Of a stretch of 64,000 bases of DNA, positions 17,468 through 26,620 are shown piece after piece (the first letter of the stretch is position 1; the number at the start of each line of letters is the position of its first letter). The notes under the pieces were generated by a model that made no database searches, had not been told where the DNA came from, and was given only the letters and a program-made list of their open reading frames with translations. The translations under genes and the position numbers were made by a program. Location: the NCBI RefSeq assembly GCF_003057875.1, contig NZ_PYXZ01000004.1, forward strand, positions 277,999 through 341,998, read 5' to 3'. Source of the stretch: Nocardioides currus. GTDB taxonomy: Bacteria; Actinomycetota; Actinomycetes; Propionibacteriales; Nocardioidaceae.

Positions 17468-18523
17468 TCAGCGCCCGGGCGCCGGACGGTCGGTGGTGGG
17501 CCGCTGGGGGTACGGGAGGTCGCGGTGCTGCGTGGCCGGCCGGGGGACGAAGGACTCGTCCAACCCGCCAGCCGTATCAGCGAGATCGCCGGCGAGCTCC
17601 CGCTCCTGGGTCTGGTAACGGTCCCATTCCTGGGGGTGGATGCCGTTCTGGAGCGCTGAGGCGACCAAGGCGGCCATGGAGTAGGGCCGGTCGTCCGGCA
17701 CCTGGTCGAGGGCGCACCAGGCCCTTGCCCCATCGCCATGGAGCCAGCTGGCGAACCCGAGCATGGAGGCGGGTGCAGCGCGGAGCTCGTCGGGGGCTCG
17801 GCGGGTGAGGTCGTGCCACAGGGACATGTGGGAGGTGCGGTTCTCCCGGTTCATGTCCTCCCAGAGTGCGTCGCGGGTGCCGATCGTCTCGAGAGCGACC
17901 AGCAGGCGGGCGCCGTCGACGTTGGAGAGCCGGCCGCCGCCGTCCGCGTGGAACTGTTCGACGCGGTCCAGTGCCCACTCCCGTTCCGCTGTCGGGGTGC
18001 TCGCAGCGGCCGCTGTGCGCGCGGCGGGGAGCAGCTGGGTGATCGGGTCGCGATCGCCCACCATGGATGCGGCCATCGAGGCACGACTGGCGGCCGGCTG
18101 CGGTGCGCCGGCGAGTACTGTCGTGGTCGCGATCCGCTCAGCCGTTGTCTGGTTTCGCAAGCCGCTGTGGCCGGTGTTGAACTCACACCACTGTCTGCCG
18201 TCGGTCCACAGGCGGATGTGGGTGTTGATGCCGATGCCGTCGAGGCGGTTGGACATGTGCTGGCTGGCGAGCCCCGCGCTGCGGCGGTCCTCGGTGAAGC
18301 AGAGGACCGCCAGGACGGCACCTGGGCGGGCGTGGCGGCCGTACGGGCCGCTCACGGCATCCCAGGCCTTGTCCCGGTCGCGTGCGGTCGTGGGCAGGTC
18401 GAGACGGACGATCGGGAGCCCCGGCCGAAAGGGCACGAGGACGATCGACTCCTCGGGCCTAAATCCGAGGACGTGCGGAACGGCGGACAGCAGCTCGTCC
18501 GGGGACTGTACGACGAGATCCAT
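17468..18523 (-). CDS. DUF4192 domain-containing protein
   Basis: A 351-residue protein that opens with the DUF4192 signature (SPDELLSAVPHVLGFRPEESIVLVPF). This family is common in Actinobacteria, of unknown function, and frequent on plasmids and integrative elements. A GAGGAGG ribosome binding site precedes the ATG. The order ssb, DUF4192, small ORF, dprA is compact and all on the minus strand, so one transcript is likely. Confidence 0.85.
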   Translation of the reverse strand: MDLVVQSPDELLSAVPHVLGFRPEESIVLVPFRPGLPIVRLDLPTTARDRDKAWDAVSGPYGRHARPGAVLAVLCFTEDRRSAGLASQHMSNRLDGIGINTHIRLWTDGRQWCEFNTGHSGLRNQTTAERIATTTVLAGAPQPAASRASMAASMVGDRDPITQLLPAARTAAAASTPTAEREWALDRVEQFHADGGGRLSNVDGARLLVALETIGTRDALWEDMNRENRTSHMSLWHDLTRRAPDELRAAPASMLGFASWLHGDGARAWCALDQVPDDRPYSMAALVASALQNGIHPQEWDRYQTQERELAGDLADTAGGLDESFVPRPATQHRDLPYPQRPTTDRPAPGR

Positions 18524-18541
18524 CGCAGCGAACCTCCTCGC

Positions 18542-18928
18542 TCAGCTGGCCCGGGTCCGCCGGGGCGCGCGGTCGACGCGGTCCGAGACGTACTTGAGCG
18601 AGACCCCGACCTCGCCGAAGCGGTTGTCAACGACCGCTTCGCGGGTGCGCTTCTCGCCGGACTCCTTGTCGGCCCAGGCCTCGGTGCGCTCGAGACCGTG
18701 AACGAAGACCGTGTCCGCCGAGCCGCCACTGTCGTGCACATGCGTGGCGGCCGGGCCGAAGATCGTGACGTTGCGGGAAGTGCGATCGACATCGAGCGAC
18801 TCGCCCACGTCGTTCTGGGCGCGGCGATTGACCAGGACCCGGCAACTGAAGAACGGATCGTTCTCGCGGGTGTGATGAGGCTCAGGGGCGTCGGTCAGGT
18901 TGCCGGCGAAGGCGACGGTGGTGTGCAT
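18542..18928 (-). CDS. ssb: Single-stranded DNA-binding protein
   Basis: A 128-residue OB-fold SSB (VAFAGNLTDAPEPHHT...FFSCRVLVNRR...RNVTIFGPAATHV...FVHGLERTEAW). It lacks the long acidic-tipped tail of chromosomal SSB, as plasmid and element versions often do. ATG at 18928 follows GGAGGAA. It is the first gene of the block with DUF4192 and dprA and is preceded by a long inverted repeat. Confidence 0.85.
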   Translation of the reverse strand: MHTTVAFAGNLTDAPEPHHTRENDPFFSCRVLVNRRAQNDVGESLDVDRTSRNVTIFGPAATHVHDSGGSADTVFVHGLERTEAWADKESGEKRTREAVVDNRFGEVGVSLKYVSDRVDRAPRRTRAS

Positions 18929-18960
18929 GGTTCCTCCAGTGATGGCCAGCCATTGCGTAC

Positions 18961-18997
18961 GTGAATGTGGGACGCTCGGAGGTCGTCCCACATTCAC
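18961..18997. repeat. 13-bp perfect inverted repeat upstream of ssb
   Basis: GTGAATGTGGGAC (18961-18973) and GTCCCACATTCAC (18985-18997) are perfect complements separated by 11 bases, 33 bases before the ssb start. It may be an operator, an element terminus or a transfer/replication site. It has no T-run, so it is not an obvious terminator. Confidence 0.6.
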
Positions 18998-19219
18998 CTA
19001 GGTCCGATCGGGGTCCGGCAGCGATCACTCGGGCGGAACTTGTTCTCAACCTTGATCAGATTGCAGGGCTCAGGGGTTGCTCAGCAGGGCACCAAGCAGC
19101 CGAAGCGGTACTTGAACGTCGCGACGCGGATGCGCTTGCAAGTATCGCCGTCGAACAGGCCCGACCTCGTGGCTCTTGATCCCTCAAACGCCATCGGGTG
19201 GCCCATCGGGGAGCCATCA

Positions 19220-19910
19220 CCCCGCAGGATCTCCGGCTTACCGAACACACGCCGCTGGCCGAGGCCGAGGTCCGCTCGGTCTGCGCCGCGAGTCGATCGG
19301 GGCTTGCACCGGCACCGTGCCGCTGAACTTCTCACGAATGCTGGCAAGCCCGGGCGTCGGCCGGCCGCCGGTCGCCGGTCGCCGGCAACACTTTGTCGCT
19401 CGTGTGCGAAGAGAACACCCGACTCACCCGACTGGAGTTTGCGGTTCTGCCGAGGAGGCTGGGGTTGCCACCCGGCGTACTCAACGTCGCGGGGCCTGGC
19501 GGGACCGTGGGCGCCGCCCTGCGCAGCCACCCCACGGACCCAAGTTCGCCTGCACCGGCTCCGCAGAGGTCCGCAAGAAGGTCAACGTGGCCGCCTCCGA
19601 CAACCTGAAGCGCGGGTCACCCTGGGAACGCCGCGGAAATGGTCCGAACAATGTCCTCGGCAACGCGAATCTCGACATACCGCTCGACGGCTCGCTCAGT
19701 GCCTTCCCAAGTTTCGCGGGACGGGTCTCCGATTCCATGCGTCGGCTGCTGGTCCAGGCCCACCTGCACGAAGAGACCGTTGAGCAGCTCGTCGCCCGGA
19801 TCGATCACATCCACATCGGCGACCCCGAACACCCGCCAGCGACACTGGCCTGGTCGCCTCGCTGGTCCAGACGAAGCGGTCACGCACTACCCTCGAGCCA
19901 ACCGGGAGAT
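19220..19910 (+). pseudogene. Decayed aldehyde dehydrogenase
   Basis: Scattered frames match the intact ALDH at 14.6 kb in order: EVRSVCAASRSGLAPAPCR-type sequence equals DVRSVLRREPIGVCAGIV with shifts, then VPLNFSRMLAS, VCEENTRLTRLE, LPPGVLNVAGPGGTVGAALRSHP, NLKRGSPWERRGNGPN, NANLDIPLDGSLSAF and LVARIDHIHIGDPEHP. At least three frame changes are needed, and the catalytic-cysteine segment (AGRVSDSMRRLL) has lost cysteine. It is clearly non-functional. Edges are approximate; the stretch 19000-19220 shows no gene I recognise, and nor does 19910-20034. Confidence 0.75.
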
Positions 19911-20034
19911 CACACACGATTCCGAGCGCCTCGGCCCCGGGCCGGACCCGCCCTGCCCGATCCTGCTCAGGCTCCGCGGTACCCGTCGGCGAGCCACTCG
20001 CTAACCAGGGATGACGGGCCCAATCGAACTGAAG

Positions 20035-21207
20035 TTACTCAGGGCACCCGACCGCACCAATCACGGCCTGCGAGACCTCGTGGATTGAACCATGACCGTC
20101 CCGGAGCGGACGGCCGGTTCCGCCGCGACGTTCCGCGATGACCTCGGCGAGGATGCTCACCGCAGTCTCGGGTGGCGTCGTCGCTCGAAGGTCCAGCCCG
20201 ATCGGACTGTGCAGGCGATCGAGGGCATCGTCGCCCACACCTGCGTTCCTCAGCCGGACAACCCGATCATCGTGTGTGGTCCGGGAACCCATCGCTCCAA
20301 CGAATGCCAGCTCTGCGGCGAGTGCAACCTTCAGGACGGGAACATCGAACTTGGGATCGTGCGTCAGCACGACGACCACAGTTCGCTCGTCGATGCGGCC
20401 GGCGTCGATCTCGGCCGCCAAGTAGCGATGCGGCCAGTCGACGACGACCTCACTCGCCGTACGGAAGCGGTCCGCGCTCGCGAACACCGAGCGGGCGTCG
20501 CAAACCGTCACCTGGTAGCCGAGCAACCGGCCCGCGTCACACAAGGCAGCAGAGAAGTCCACGGCACCGAACAGGACCAAGCGCGGCGGGGGGACATAGG
20601 TCCGCACGAAAACGCCCACGTCCTCGCCGACGGGCTCCCCCCCGGACCCGTAGATGAGCTTCGCGCTGTGCCCAGCGGCAAGGAGGGCCAGTGCATCTTC
20701 CCGCACGGAGATGTCCAGCAGATCACTTCCGAGACCGGCGTCAGCGACGACGGAACGGGGGGTCACGACCAGGCGGCGTCCCCGCTGTTGCGCCTGGGGG
20801 TGATCCACCACCGTCGCGACCGCGACCGGCTCACCTGCGCGGACGGCCGCCTGAACCACGTCGAGATTCGGAAAACCGGCACGGTCGATCCGCTCGATGA
20901 ACACCTCCAACTCCCCGCCGCAGGTCAAGCCAATCGAGAACTCGTCTGCGGCGAAGCCGTAGCGAGCCAGCACGGGAGCCCCGCCGGAGATGACGCCCAT
21001 CGCCTCGTCATACACCGCTGCTTCGACACACCCGCCCGAGACGGAACCGGTGACCCGGCCGTCCGGTGAGACGATCATGGCGGCCCCGGCCTGTCGCGGG
21101 GCCGAGCCTCGGGTCGCCACCACGGTGGCGACGCCGACGGACTCCCCACGTCTCCAGAACTCAAGGATCTCCTCGAGTGCCTCGACCTCGAAGTCGTGCT
21201 TGGCCAT
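20035..21207 (-). CDS. XdhC/CoxF-family molybdenum cofactor insertion protein
   Basis: A 390-residue XdhC-type protein that delivers or matures the molybdenum cofactor for xanthine-dehydrogenase-family enzymes. The N-terminal XdhC/CoxI domain contains VATVVATRGSAPRQAGAAMIV and SGGCVEAAVYDEA. The C-terminal Rossmann domain has LVLFGAVDFSAALCDAGRLLGYQVTVCDAR, LTHDPKFDVPVL and FVGAMGSRTTHDDR. It follows the molybdopterin subunit gene by 8 bases. Confidence 0.88.
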   Translation of the reverse strand: MAKHDFEVEALEEILEFWRRGESVGVATVVATRGSAPRQAGAAMIVSPDGRVTGSVSGGCVEAAVYDEAMGVISGGAPVLARYGFAADEFSIGLTCGGELEVFIERIDRAGFPNLDVVQAAVRAGEPVAVATVVDHPQAQQRGRRLVVTPRSVVADAGLGSDLLDISVREDALALLAAGHSAKLIYGSGGEPVGEDVGVFVRTYVPPPRLVLFGAVDFSAALCDAGRLLGYQVTVCDARSVFASADRFRTASEVVVDWPHRYLAAEIDAGRIDERTVVVVLTHDPKFDVPVLKVALAAELAFVGAMGSRTTHDDRVVRLRNAGVGDDALDRLHSPIGLDLRATTPPETAVSILAEVIAERRGGTGRPLRDGHGSIHEVSQAVIGAVGCPE

Positions 21208-21215
21208 GACGCACT

Positions 21216-23546
21216 TCAGTTGTCGTATGCCGGCGGCGGCAACGCACCAGGCGGGAAGGGCGTGAAGTCGACGTCGAAATTGATCGGGAAGTTGCGCGGA
21301 CGGATCCCGGTGACGCGTGTGAAGGCGTTGACGATCGCCCCCGTGGGAGCCGTCATCCCGACCTCGCCGACGCCGCCGATGGGATGCCCGCTGTCCGGCA
21401 TGACGATGACTTCGACCTCATGGGGGTAGTCACGCTGCCGCGTCCAGTGGTACTGAGAGTAGCTGCCCTCGAGCGGCAGTCCGTTGACCAGGTGCACACC
21501 CGCTTTGAGGGTCAACGCGATGGCCTCGGCGATCCCGCCTTCCATCTGAGCCTTGATTCCCAGGGGGTTCACCGGCTTCCCCACGTCGACGACGACGGTG
21601 GCCTTCGTGACACGAGGATGCTTCGGGTCGCGCGCGTCCAACTCGACGACGCATGCCGCCGTCGAACGGGACTCCGTGTGGAAGCCGAATCCTTGGGCGT
21701 GGCCGGCAGGCATCTCCTTGCCCCACTGGGCTGCCTTCGCGACCCGTCGGACGACCTCCTTGTACCGCTCGTTCCGCAGGAACGTGAGTCGGAAGTCGAC
21801 CTCGTCCTTGTTGAGCGCCATGGCCATCTCGTTGGCCATGATCTCCTCCACCCCTCGCGTGGGCTGGGAGTGCACGGAGCGATAGGCGGTCACGTCCATC
21901 GGGATCGCAACGGGCCAGAACAGCTTCGTGCTGACACCGAAGTTGTATGGCGAGTTCACCATGGTCAGGAAGGTCGCCGTGTCGTAGACACGGTCCCCGA
22001 TCGCGTTGCGGAGGCCGCCGGGCATCGCCATGGCCGTCTGCGAGAGGATCTCGCCGAGTCCGATGCGGAGGTCGAGCTCGATGCTGGCGACATGGTGCTC
22101 ATAGCTGATCACCTGGCCGCCTAGCATGCTGGCCCGGACCCTGTGAACCTGCGGGGGCCGCAGCCGCGTGTGCCGCATGTCGTCGGCACGGTGGTACATC
22201 AGCTTGGCGGGTCGCCCCAAGGCCTTGGAGACCTGGGCCGCCTGCGAGGCGGCGTCCCAGAAGGCCTTCCGGCCGAGGCCGGTCCCGGCTGGTACGACGT
22301 GCAGGCGAACCTTGTTCTGCGGAAGTCCGATCTCGTCGGCGATCGTCTGCATCGCGACGATCGGGATCTGGAACGATCCCCAGATCTCTGCGCTGTCATT
22401 GCGCACGTCGGCGATCGCGCATTCGGTCTCCATCGGAGCGTGGGCGGCCGGAGCCCACGTGAATTCGCCCTCGACCACCTTCGCGCCCAACTGGGGGACG
22501 AGGAGGGGGGGCAACGCGGAACGGAGCCGCGCGTTGAGGGTCTCGTTGGAGTGCCCGTCGATGACGCCGCCGCCCCAGGTGACGTCCAGTGCCGCGACCC
22601 CGTCGCGGGCCTGCCCGAACGTTCGCGCCATGACCGCAACGCCGGGCGGGATCCGGACAATCCCATGCGACTCGGGGATCGCGACGACGCCGAGGACGCC
22701 AGGCATCTGCTCGACCGCCGCCTTGTTGTTGATGGAGACGAGCACGCCGCGTGAGGTGGGAGGGCGTCGGACCATGGTCGGCATGGCGTCAGGGACCCTG
22801 AGGTCCATCGTGTACTGCTTCTTACCCGTCACGATGGAGAGCGCGTCCAAGCGACCGGCGGGATGCCCGATGACCTTGAAGTCACCGGCAGCCTTGGGCG
22901 TAGCCCGGAGCGCCGGCACGGACGCAGCCTCTTCAGCCAACTCGCCGTAGCCCAAGGCGCGACCGTCGGGGGCGACGACCGTGCCATCGCGAGTCTCGAG
23001 CTCGCCGGCGGAGAGATCCCACCGGTTCGCAGCGGCGCCGATCAGCTTCGCCCGGGCCGAGGCAGCCATTCTGCGGAGCGGTTCGTAGAGGATCCGCATC
23101 GTCGAGGAGCCGCCGGTGTACATGTTGAAGAGGAGCTCGGGCCGGGCGTCGGACAGCGGCACGTCGACTTTGCTCATCGGAAGGTCCAACTCCTCGGCGA
23201 CGAGCATGCCGCAGGCAGTCGCGATGCCCTGACCCATTTCGAGGCGAGGCAACTCCAACCGTGCCCGACCGTCCGCCCCCACCTCCAGGAGGAGGAGGCC
23301 CATCGTGGGCGTCGCCGCCAGGTTGAGGACATCGGCTACGTCGAGGATCTCCACCGTGTCGGGGAGCGAGGGGATCGCGGCGCTGGCAGCGGTCGGCATA
23401 CCGGCGTCCAGGCTGACTCTCGCAGCGATGGTGAGCGTCGGAACTGCGACCGCCGCACGAAGGACCCGCCGGCGACCGATTCCGCGCACCGGTTCGGTCT
23501 CCGCACTGTCGATGCAGTCGTGGTCGTGTAAGGACATCGCTGCCAA
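21216..23546 (-). CDS. iorB: Molybdopterin-binding subunit, IorB-like (xanthine dehydrogenase family)
   Basis: A 776-residue large subunit resembling isoquinoline 1-oxidoreductase beta chains. The twin-arginine-type start (GIGRRRVLRAAVAVPTLTIAARV) suggests Tat export. Cofactor-binding stretches include ELPRLEMGQGIATACGMLVAEEL, GGSSTMRILYEPLR, AHAPMETECAIA and GGVGEVGMTAPTGAIVNAFTRV. With the [2Fe-2S] subunit it would hydroxylate an N-heterocycle or oxidise an aldehyde. The partner iorA-like gene is 1.2 kb upstream, separated by two decayed cofactor genes. ATG at 23546 or 23534 are both possible. Confidence 0.9.
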   Translation of the reverse strand: MAAMSLHDHDCIDSAETEPVRGIGRRRVLRAAVAVPTLTIAARVSLDAGMPTAASAAIPSLPDTVEILDVADVLNLAATPTMGLLLLEVGADGRARLELPRLEMGQGIATACGMLVAEELDLPMSKVDVPLSDARPELLFNMYTGGSSTMRILYEPLRRMAASARAKLIGAAANRWDLSAGELETRDGTVVAPDGRALGYGELAEEAASVPALRATPKAAGDFKVIGHPAGRLDALSIVTGKKQYTMDLRVPDAMPTMVRRPPTSRGVLVSINNKAAVEQMPGVLGVVAIPESHGIVRIPPGVAVMARTFGQARDGVAALDVTWGGGVIDGHSNETLNARLRSALPPLLVPQLGAKVVEGEFTWAPAAHAPMETECAIADVRNDSAEIWGSFQIPIVAMQTIADEIGLPQNKVRLHVVPAGTGLGRKAFWDAASQAAQVSKALGRPAKLMYHRADDMRHTRLRPPQVHRVRASMLGGQVISYEHHVASIELDLRIGLGEILSQTAMAMPGGLRNAIGDRVYDTATFLTMVNSPYNFGVSTKLFWPVAIPMDVTAYRSVHSQPTRGVEEIMANEMAMALNKDEVDFRLTFLRNERYKEVVRRVAKAAQWGKEMPAGHAQGFGFHTESRSTAACVVELDARDPKHPRVTKATVVVDVGKPVNPLGIKAQMEGGIAEAIALTLKAGVHLVNGLPLEGSYSQYHWTRQRDYPHEVEVIVMPDSGHPIGGVGEVGMTAPTGAIVNAFTRVTGIRPRNFPINFDVDFTPFPPGALPPPAYDN

Positions 23547-23714
23547 ACCCCCGATTCCAGCCGTCGCTCCCCATGTGAGCGACGCAACGTGGCGGTACGC
23601 TAGTGGCGCTTTTCGTCTCCGTCAACAATCCCAGCCTGCTCGCCTGCAGCAGACCAGGCGACACCCGAGCAAGCCGAGGACAAGGGCTCAGGCTTGAACA
23701 CACGAGCCAGTCGA

Positions 23715-24075
23715 CGGTCCGGTGGACTCATCCTCTTCATCGACAAGGTGCGCGACCACGACCACGGACGAGACGTGACAGGTCTCGACTACTCAACGCA
23801 TCCCGCTCGCCTTCCAGCAGCTCCATGCCGTCTGTGAGCGCGTTGCCGCGGACTTCGCCATCACGGGGTTTGCCGTCGTTCACCACGTCGGCCGCCGGTC
23901 GGTCGGTCGGTCGGCAACCTTGCTGTAGTGCTGGCCACCACGGCAGCACACCGAGGAACCTCCTTCGAGGCCAGCCATGCTCTCATCGACACGCTCCAGG
24001 CAGAGGTCTCGATCTGGAAGCATCAGCTCTTCGCTGACGGCTCCGACAACTGGGTGGGCATCCGTAGGCCAAGCC
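23715..24075 (+). pseudogene. moaE: Decayed moaE (molybdopterin synthase large subunit)
   Basis: Three consecutive frames give MoaE-like sequence in order: GGLILFIDKVRDHDHGRDVTG LDYSTHP-type sequence (from 23721, ends in a stop), AVCERVAADFAITGFAVVHHVGR, and NLAVVLATTAAHRGTSFEASH with ALIDTLQAEVSIWKHQLFADGSDNWVG. Frameshifts lie near 23815-23825 and inside a GGTC tandem repeat at about 23898-23913. It lies on the plus strand, opposite to the neighbouring molybdenum-hydroxylase genes whose cofactor it would serve. Confidence 0.75.
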
Positions 24076-24094
24076 TCGATCCGTGGCTCGAGGC

Positions 24095-24670
24095 TCAGGG
24101 TCTGAACGAGTCGACATCGACGCCCGTTGCGAGGTCGTCACATGCGTTCAAGTCGGGGCCGTGGACGACGAGATACCGGCAGGCACCTTCGTCGTCGGTC
24201 GCCGAGTCGCACACCCTCGACCAATGAGCCCGACCTGTCAGGACCCGATGCCCGGGGCGCCGGAGTAGGCCGCGCGCGCGAGGACCGATCTGTCGGCGCC
24301 ACGCTGGGTCAGCAGACGGCAGATAACGGCAGCCGTCACGTCGGGCAGATCGACGAGATGGACGAGAGCCGCTTCGTGGGCGGAACCGGCCAGCCCCGGA
24401 GCCCGGCACGAAGCGACGTCCCCATTCCCCGCCGCCAGTCGCACGCACGGACCAGAGCGACGCCACCCGAGGACACCCTGTCGTCCATCAGGCGTTCCGC
24501 ATGGTCGGCTGGGGCTCCGTGCACGGCGGCGACACCGGCACAGCCACCGGTCAGCATCCGATCCACCGTGCCGCTGAGCCACGCTCGACCAGCGTCAGCG
24601 CGCACCAACGCCTTCGGCCTCCCATCCCGCTGCCCGCGCCTGCCGCGAGCAGGAGTCCGCGCACCGGCAG
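24095..24670 (-). pseudogene. mocA: Decayed mocA-like molybdenum cofactor nucleotidyltransferase
   Basis: Minus-strand frames together rebuild a MocA/MobA-type protein: VRGLLLAAGAGSGMGG, then PKALVRADAGRAWL and GGCAGVAAVHGAPADH, then AALVHLVDLPDVTAAVICRLL, then HRVLTGRAHWSRV, GACRYLVVHG and CDDLATGVDVDSFRP. Frameshifts lie near 24618, 24390 and 24250. The order iorA, mocA relic, iorB, xdhC on one strand suggests a former single operon. The stretch 24670-24728 holds nothing further. Confidence 0.75.
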
Positions 24671-24728
24671 GAGGGCGCCGAGTAGATGGGCTCCACCCGA
24701 GGCGCTGTCGCCCAGGGCTGCACCCCGC

Positions 24729-25289
24729 TCAGCCGGTGACCGGGAGCTTCGTCTTGACGGGCACCGGGATCGGCGCCTCACCGGGCAGGGACTTGCCGCC
24801 CGCCTTCGGTTCCGCCGGCATCTCGGCCATCATCTTGGCTGCGCGCTTGATGGCCTGGCGGATGCGGTGGTAGGTGCCGCACCGGCACACGTTGAGGACC
24901 TTGTCGATGTCATCGTCGCTCGGGTTCGGGTTCGTCTTCAGCAGCGCCACGGTGTTCATGATCTGCCCCTGCTGGCAATAGCCGCACTGGCTGACGTCTT
25001 CCTCGATCCAGGCTTCCTGCACGGGGTGCAGCCCATCCCCCGCGACAGTGTCCGCCAGGCCCTCGATGGTGGTCACATTGCGGCCGACCACTTTCGACAC
25101 CGGGACCGAGCAGGGCCGGATCGCTTCACCATCCATGAGGCTTGTGCAGGCCTTGCACACATCGATGCCGCAGCCGTACTTAGGCCCGGTGATGCCGAGG
25201 ATGTCCCGAATCACCCAGAGCAGCGGCATGTCGCCCGGGGCCTCGACGGCGACCTCCTCGCCGTTGATGGTGAAGGTCTGTTTGCTCAT
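24729..25289 (-). CDS. iorA: [2Fe-2S]-binding subunit, IorA-like
   Basis: A 186-residue small subunit of a xanthine-dehydrogenase-family enzyme. The plant-type ferredoxin cluster uses [21 protein letters not shown], and the second [2Fe-2S] domain has [10 protein letters not shown] and [15 protein letters not shown]. The start at 25289 is preceded by AAGGAGCAGG; an upstream in-frame ATG is less likely. A proline/lysine-rich tail extends about 25 residues past the family core. It passes electrons from the IorB-like subunit. Confidence 0.9.
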   Translation of the reverse strand: MSKQTFTINGEEVAVEAPGDMPLLWVIRDILGITGPKYGCGIDVCKACTSLMDGEAIRPCSVPVSKVVGRNVTTIEGLADTVAGDGLHPVQEAWIEEDVSQCGYCQQGQIMNTVALLKTNPNPSDDDIDKVLNVCRCGTYHRIRQAIKRAAKMMAEMPAEPKAGGKSLPGEAPIPVPVKTKLPVTG

Positions 25290-25441
25290 CAATCCTGCTC
25301 CTTGAATGGCGGGGAACACGCGAACGAGACGAGGGTACGCTCATGCCAGATTCCGTACCGCGCACTTTGTCATGTGCCCCGCGTCACATGCAAGACGTCA
25401 GCCCGCCCCTGTGGCCTGGCCGGTCGATCGAGCCCTGTCGA

Positions 25442-26386
25442 TCAGGACTTGTCGATCAACACGGGGGTGCCGAGCGGTACGACCCGAAGTGCTCGCAGGG
25501 CGTCGTCCGGAACCCGGACGCAACCGTGGCTGACCGCCTTGCCGAACACGGTTGCGTCGCTCCAGCCGTGGAGCGCAACGGTGCCGGGGCCGCCGCCGTA
25601 GCTGTCCAGTGTCTTGCTGTGGGCCCCCAACGGCAGGATCACCGGCGAGAACTTCTGGTCTTCGTCGACGAACTGTCCCAGTATGAAGGTGCGGCCCAGG
25701 GGGGTTGGCGTAGCGGGCGCACCGATCGCTACCAGCCAGGAGCCGACAGGCTGGCCGTCCTTGAGCAGCTCCAGCCGGCGCGAGCCGAGATAAATACGCA
25801 CCAGGTGGCGGGTATATGCCTCCTGAAGTCCGTCGCCGAGCCGCAGCCAGCCGGTCGAGCGGTTGGGGCGCGAGGGCAGCAAGACCCGTACCCACCCGCC
25901 CTCCTCGCCCTTCATCACGTCACTGCGCCCGATGACCGGGAGCCACAGGTCCCCGTACTGCCGCGGCTTGACCTTCGCGAATGCGGTGCCATCGGGAGCG
26001 TCGAACACCGGAGCGGCTCGAGTGGGATGGACGACCACGGTCCTGCCATTCTTGGCACCGCTCGGCGCCCTCCTCGACTCAGAGTTCCGAGGCGCCGCCT
26101 TGATGGTGGCGCGAGTGTTGCTCACCGGCAACGACGACAGGTCAACCGCTACCACCGACAGCGGCGTCGCCGGTGGCTTGTGTTGCTGGTCGCCTCCTCG
26201 AACGAACAGGAGATATCCGACCACCAGCACCACGACGGCCAGGAGGATGGGCAGAGCCCATCCGGCCCGCTCTCCCGCACCTGGCGGCGTCAGCCTCGCC
26301 GCCACCGGGGACGTAGCAGTCGCCGACACTTCCTGCCGCGCCACGGGCGCGGGACGATCCCCATCGATATTGCTGGGCTCGGGCAC
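25442..26386 (-). CDS. L,D-transpeptidase (YkuD family), membrane-anchored
   Basis: A cell-wall cross-linking or lipoprotein-attaching enzyme of about 314 residues. A single membrane segment (WALPILLAVVVLVVGYLLFV) follows a proline-rich cytoplasmic start. The C-terminal YkuD domain carries VALHGWSD and the catalytic motif SHGCVRVP. The GTG at 26386 has GAGGGGG 6 bases upstream; a TTG at 26431 would add 15 residues. It is divergent from the TetR gene; nothing suggests a link to the catabolic neighbours. Confidence 0.87.
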   Translation of the reverse strand: MPEPSNIDGDRPAPVARQEVSATATSPVAARLTPPGAGERAGWALPILLAVVVLVVGYLLFVRGGDQQHKPPATPLSVVAVDLSSLPVSNTRATIKAAPRNSESRRAPSGAKNGRTVVVHPTRAAPVFDAPDGTAFAKVKPRQYGDLWLPVIGRSDVMKGEEGGWVRVLLPSRPNRSTGWLRLGDGLQEAYTRHLVRIYLGSRRLELLKDGQPVGSWLVAIGAPATPTPLGRTFILGQFVDEDQKFSPVILPLGAHSKTLDSYGGGPGTVALHGWSDATVFGKAVSHGCVRVPDDALRALRVVPLGTPVLIDKS

Positions 26387-26620
26387 CCTGACCCCCTCGG
26401 TTGTCGGAACCCATCGCGGTACGGGATTCAAGCAAATCGTACCGCGCGAAAGCTCCGCCGACCGTGGGTATCGATTTTCGGTCCCGACACGCCCATCACG
26501 CCGGCGCCCCCGGCACCTGACTTTGGCCTGACGGCCTGGTGACTAGAGTTGCCCTCCGCGGCCGGTCGCATCTCAGGACGGGCGCAGGGGAACAACAAGG
26601 CGCGCACACAACGCAGGGAC

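Noticed and set aside
23893..23914. GGTC repeats as a phase-variation switch for moaE
   Set aside because: A second frameshift upstream means repeat change alone could not restore the gene.
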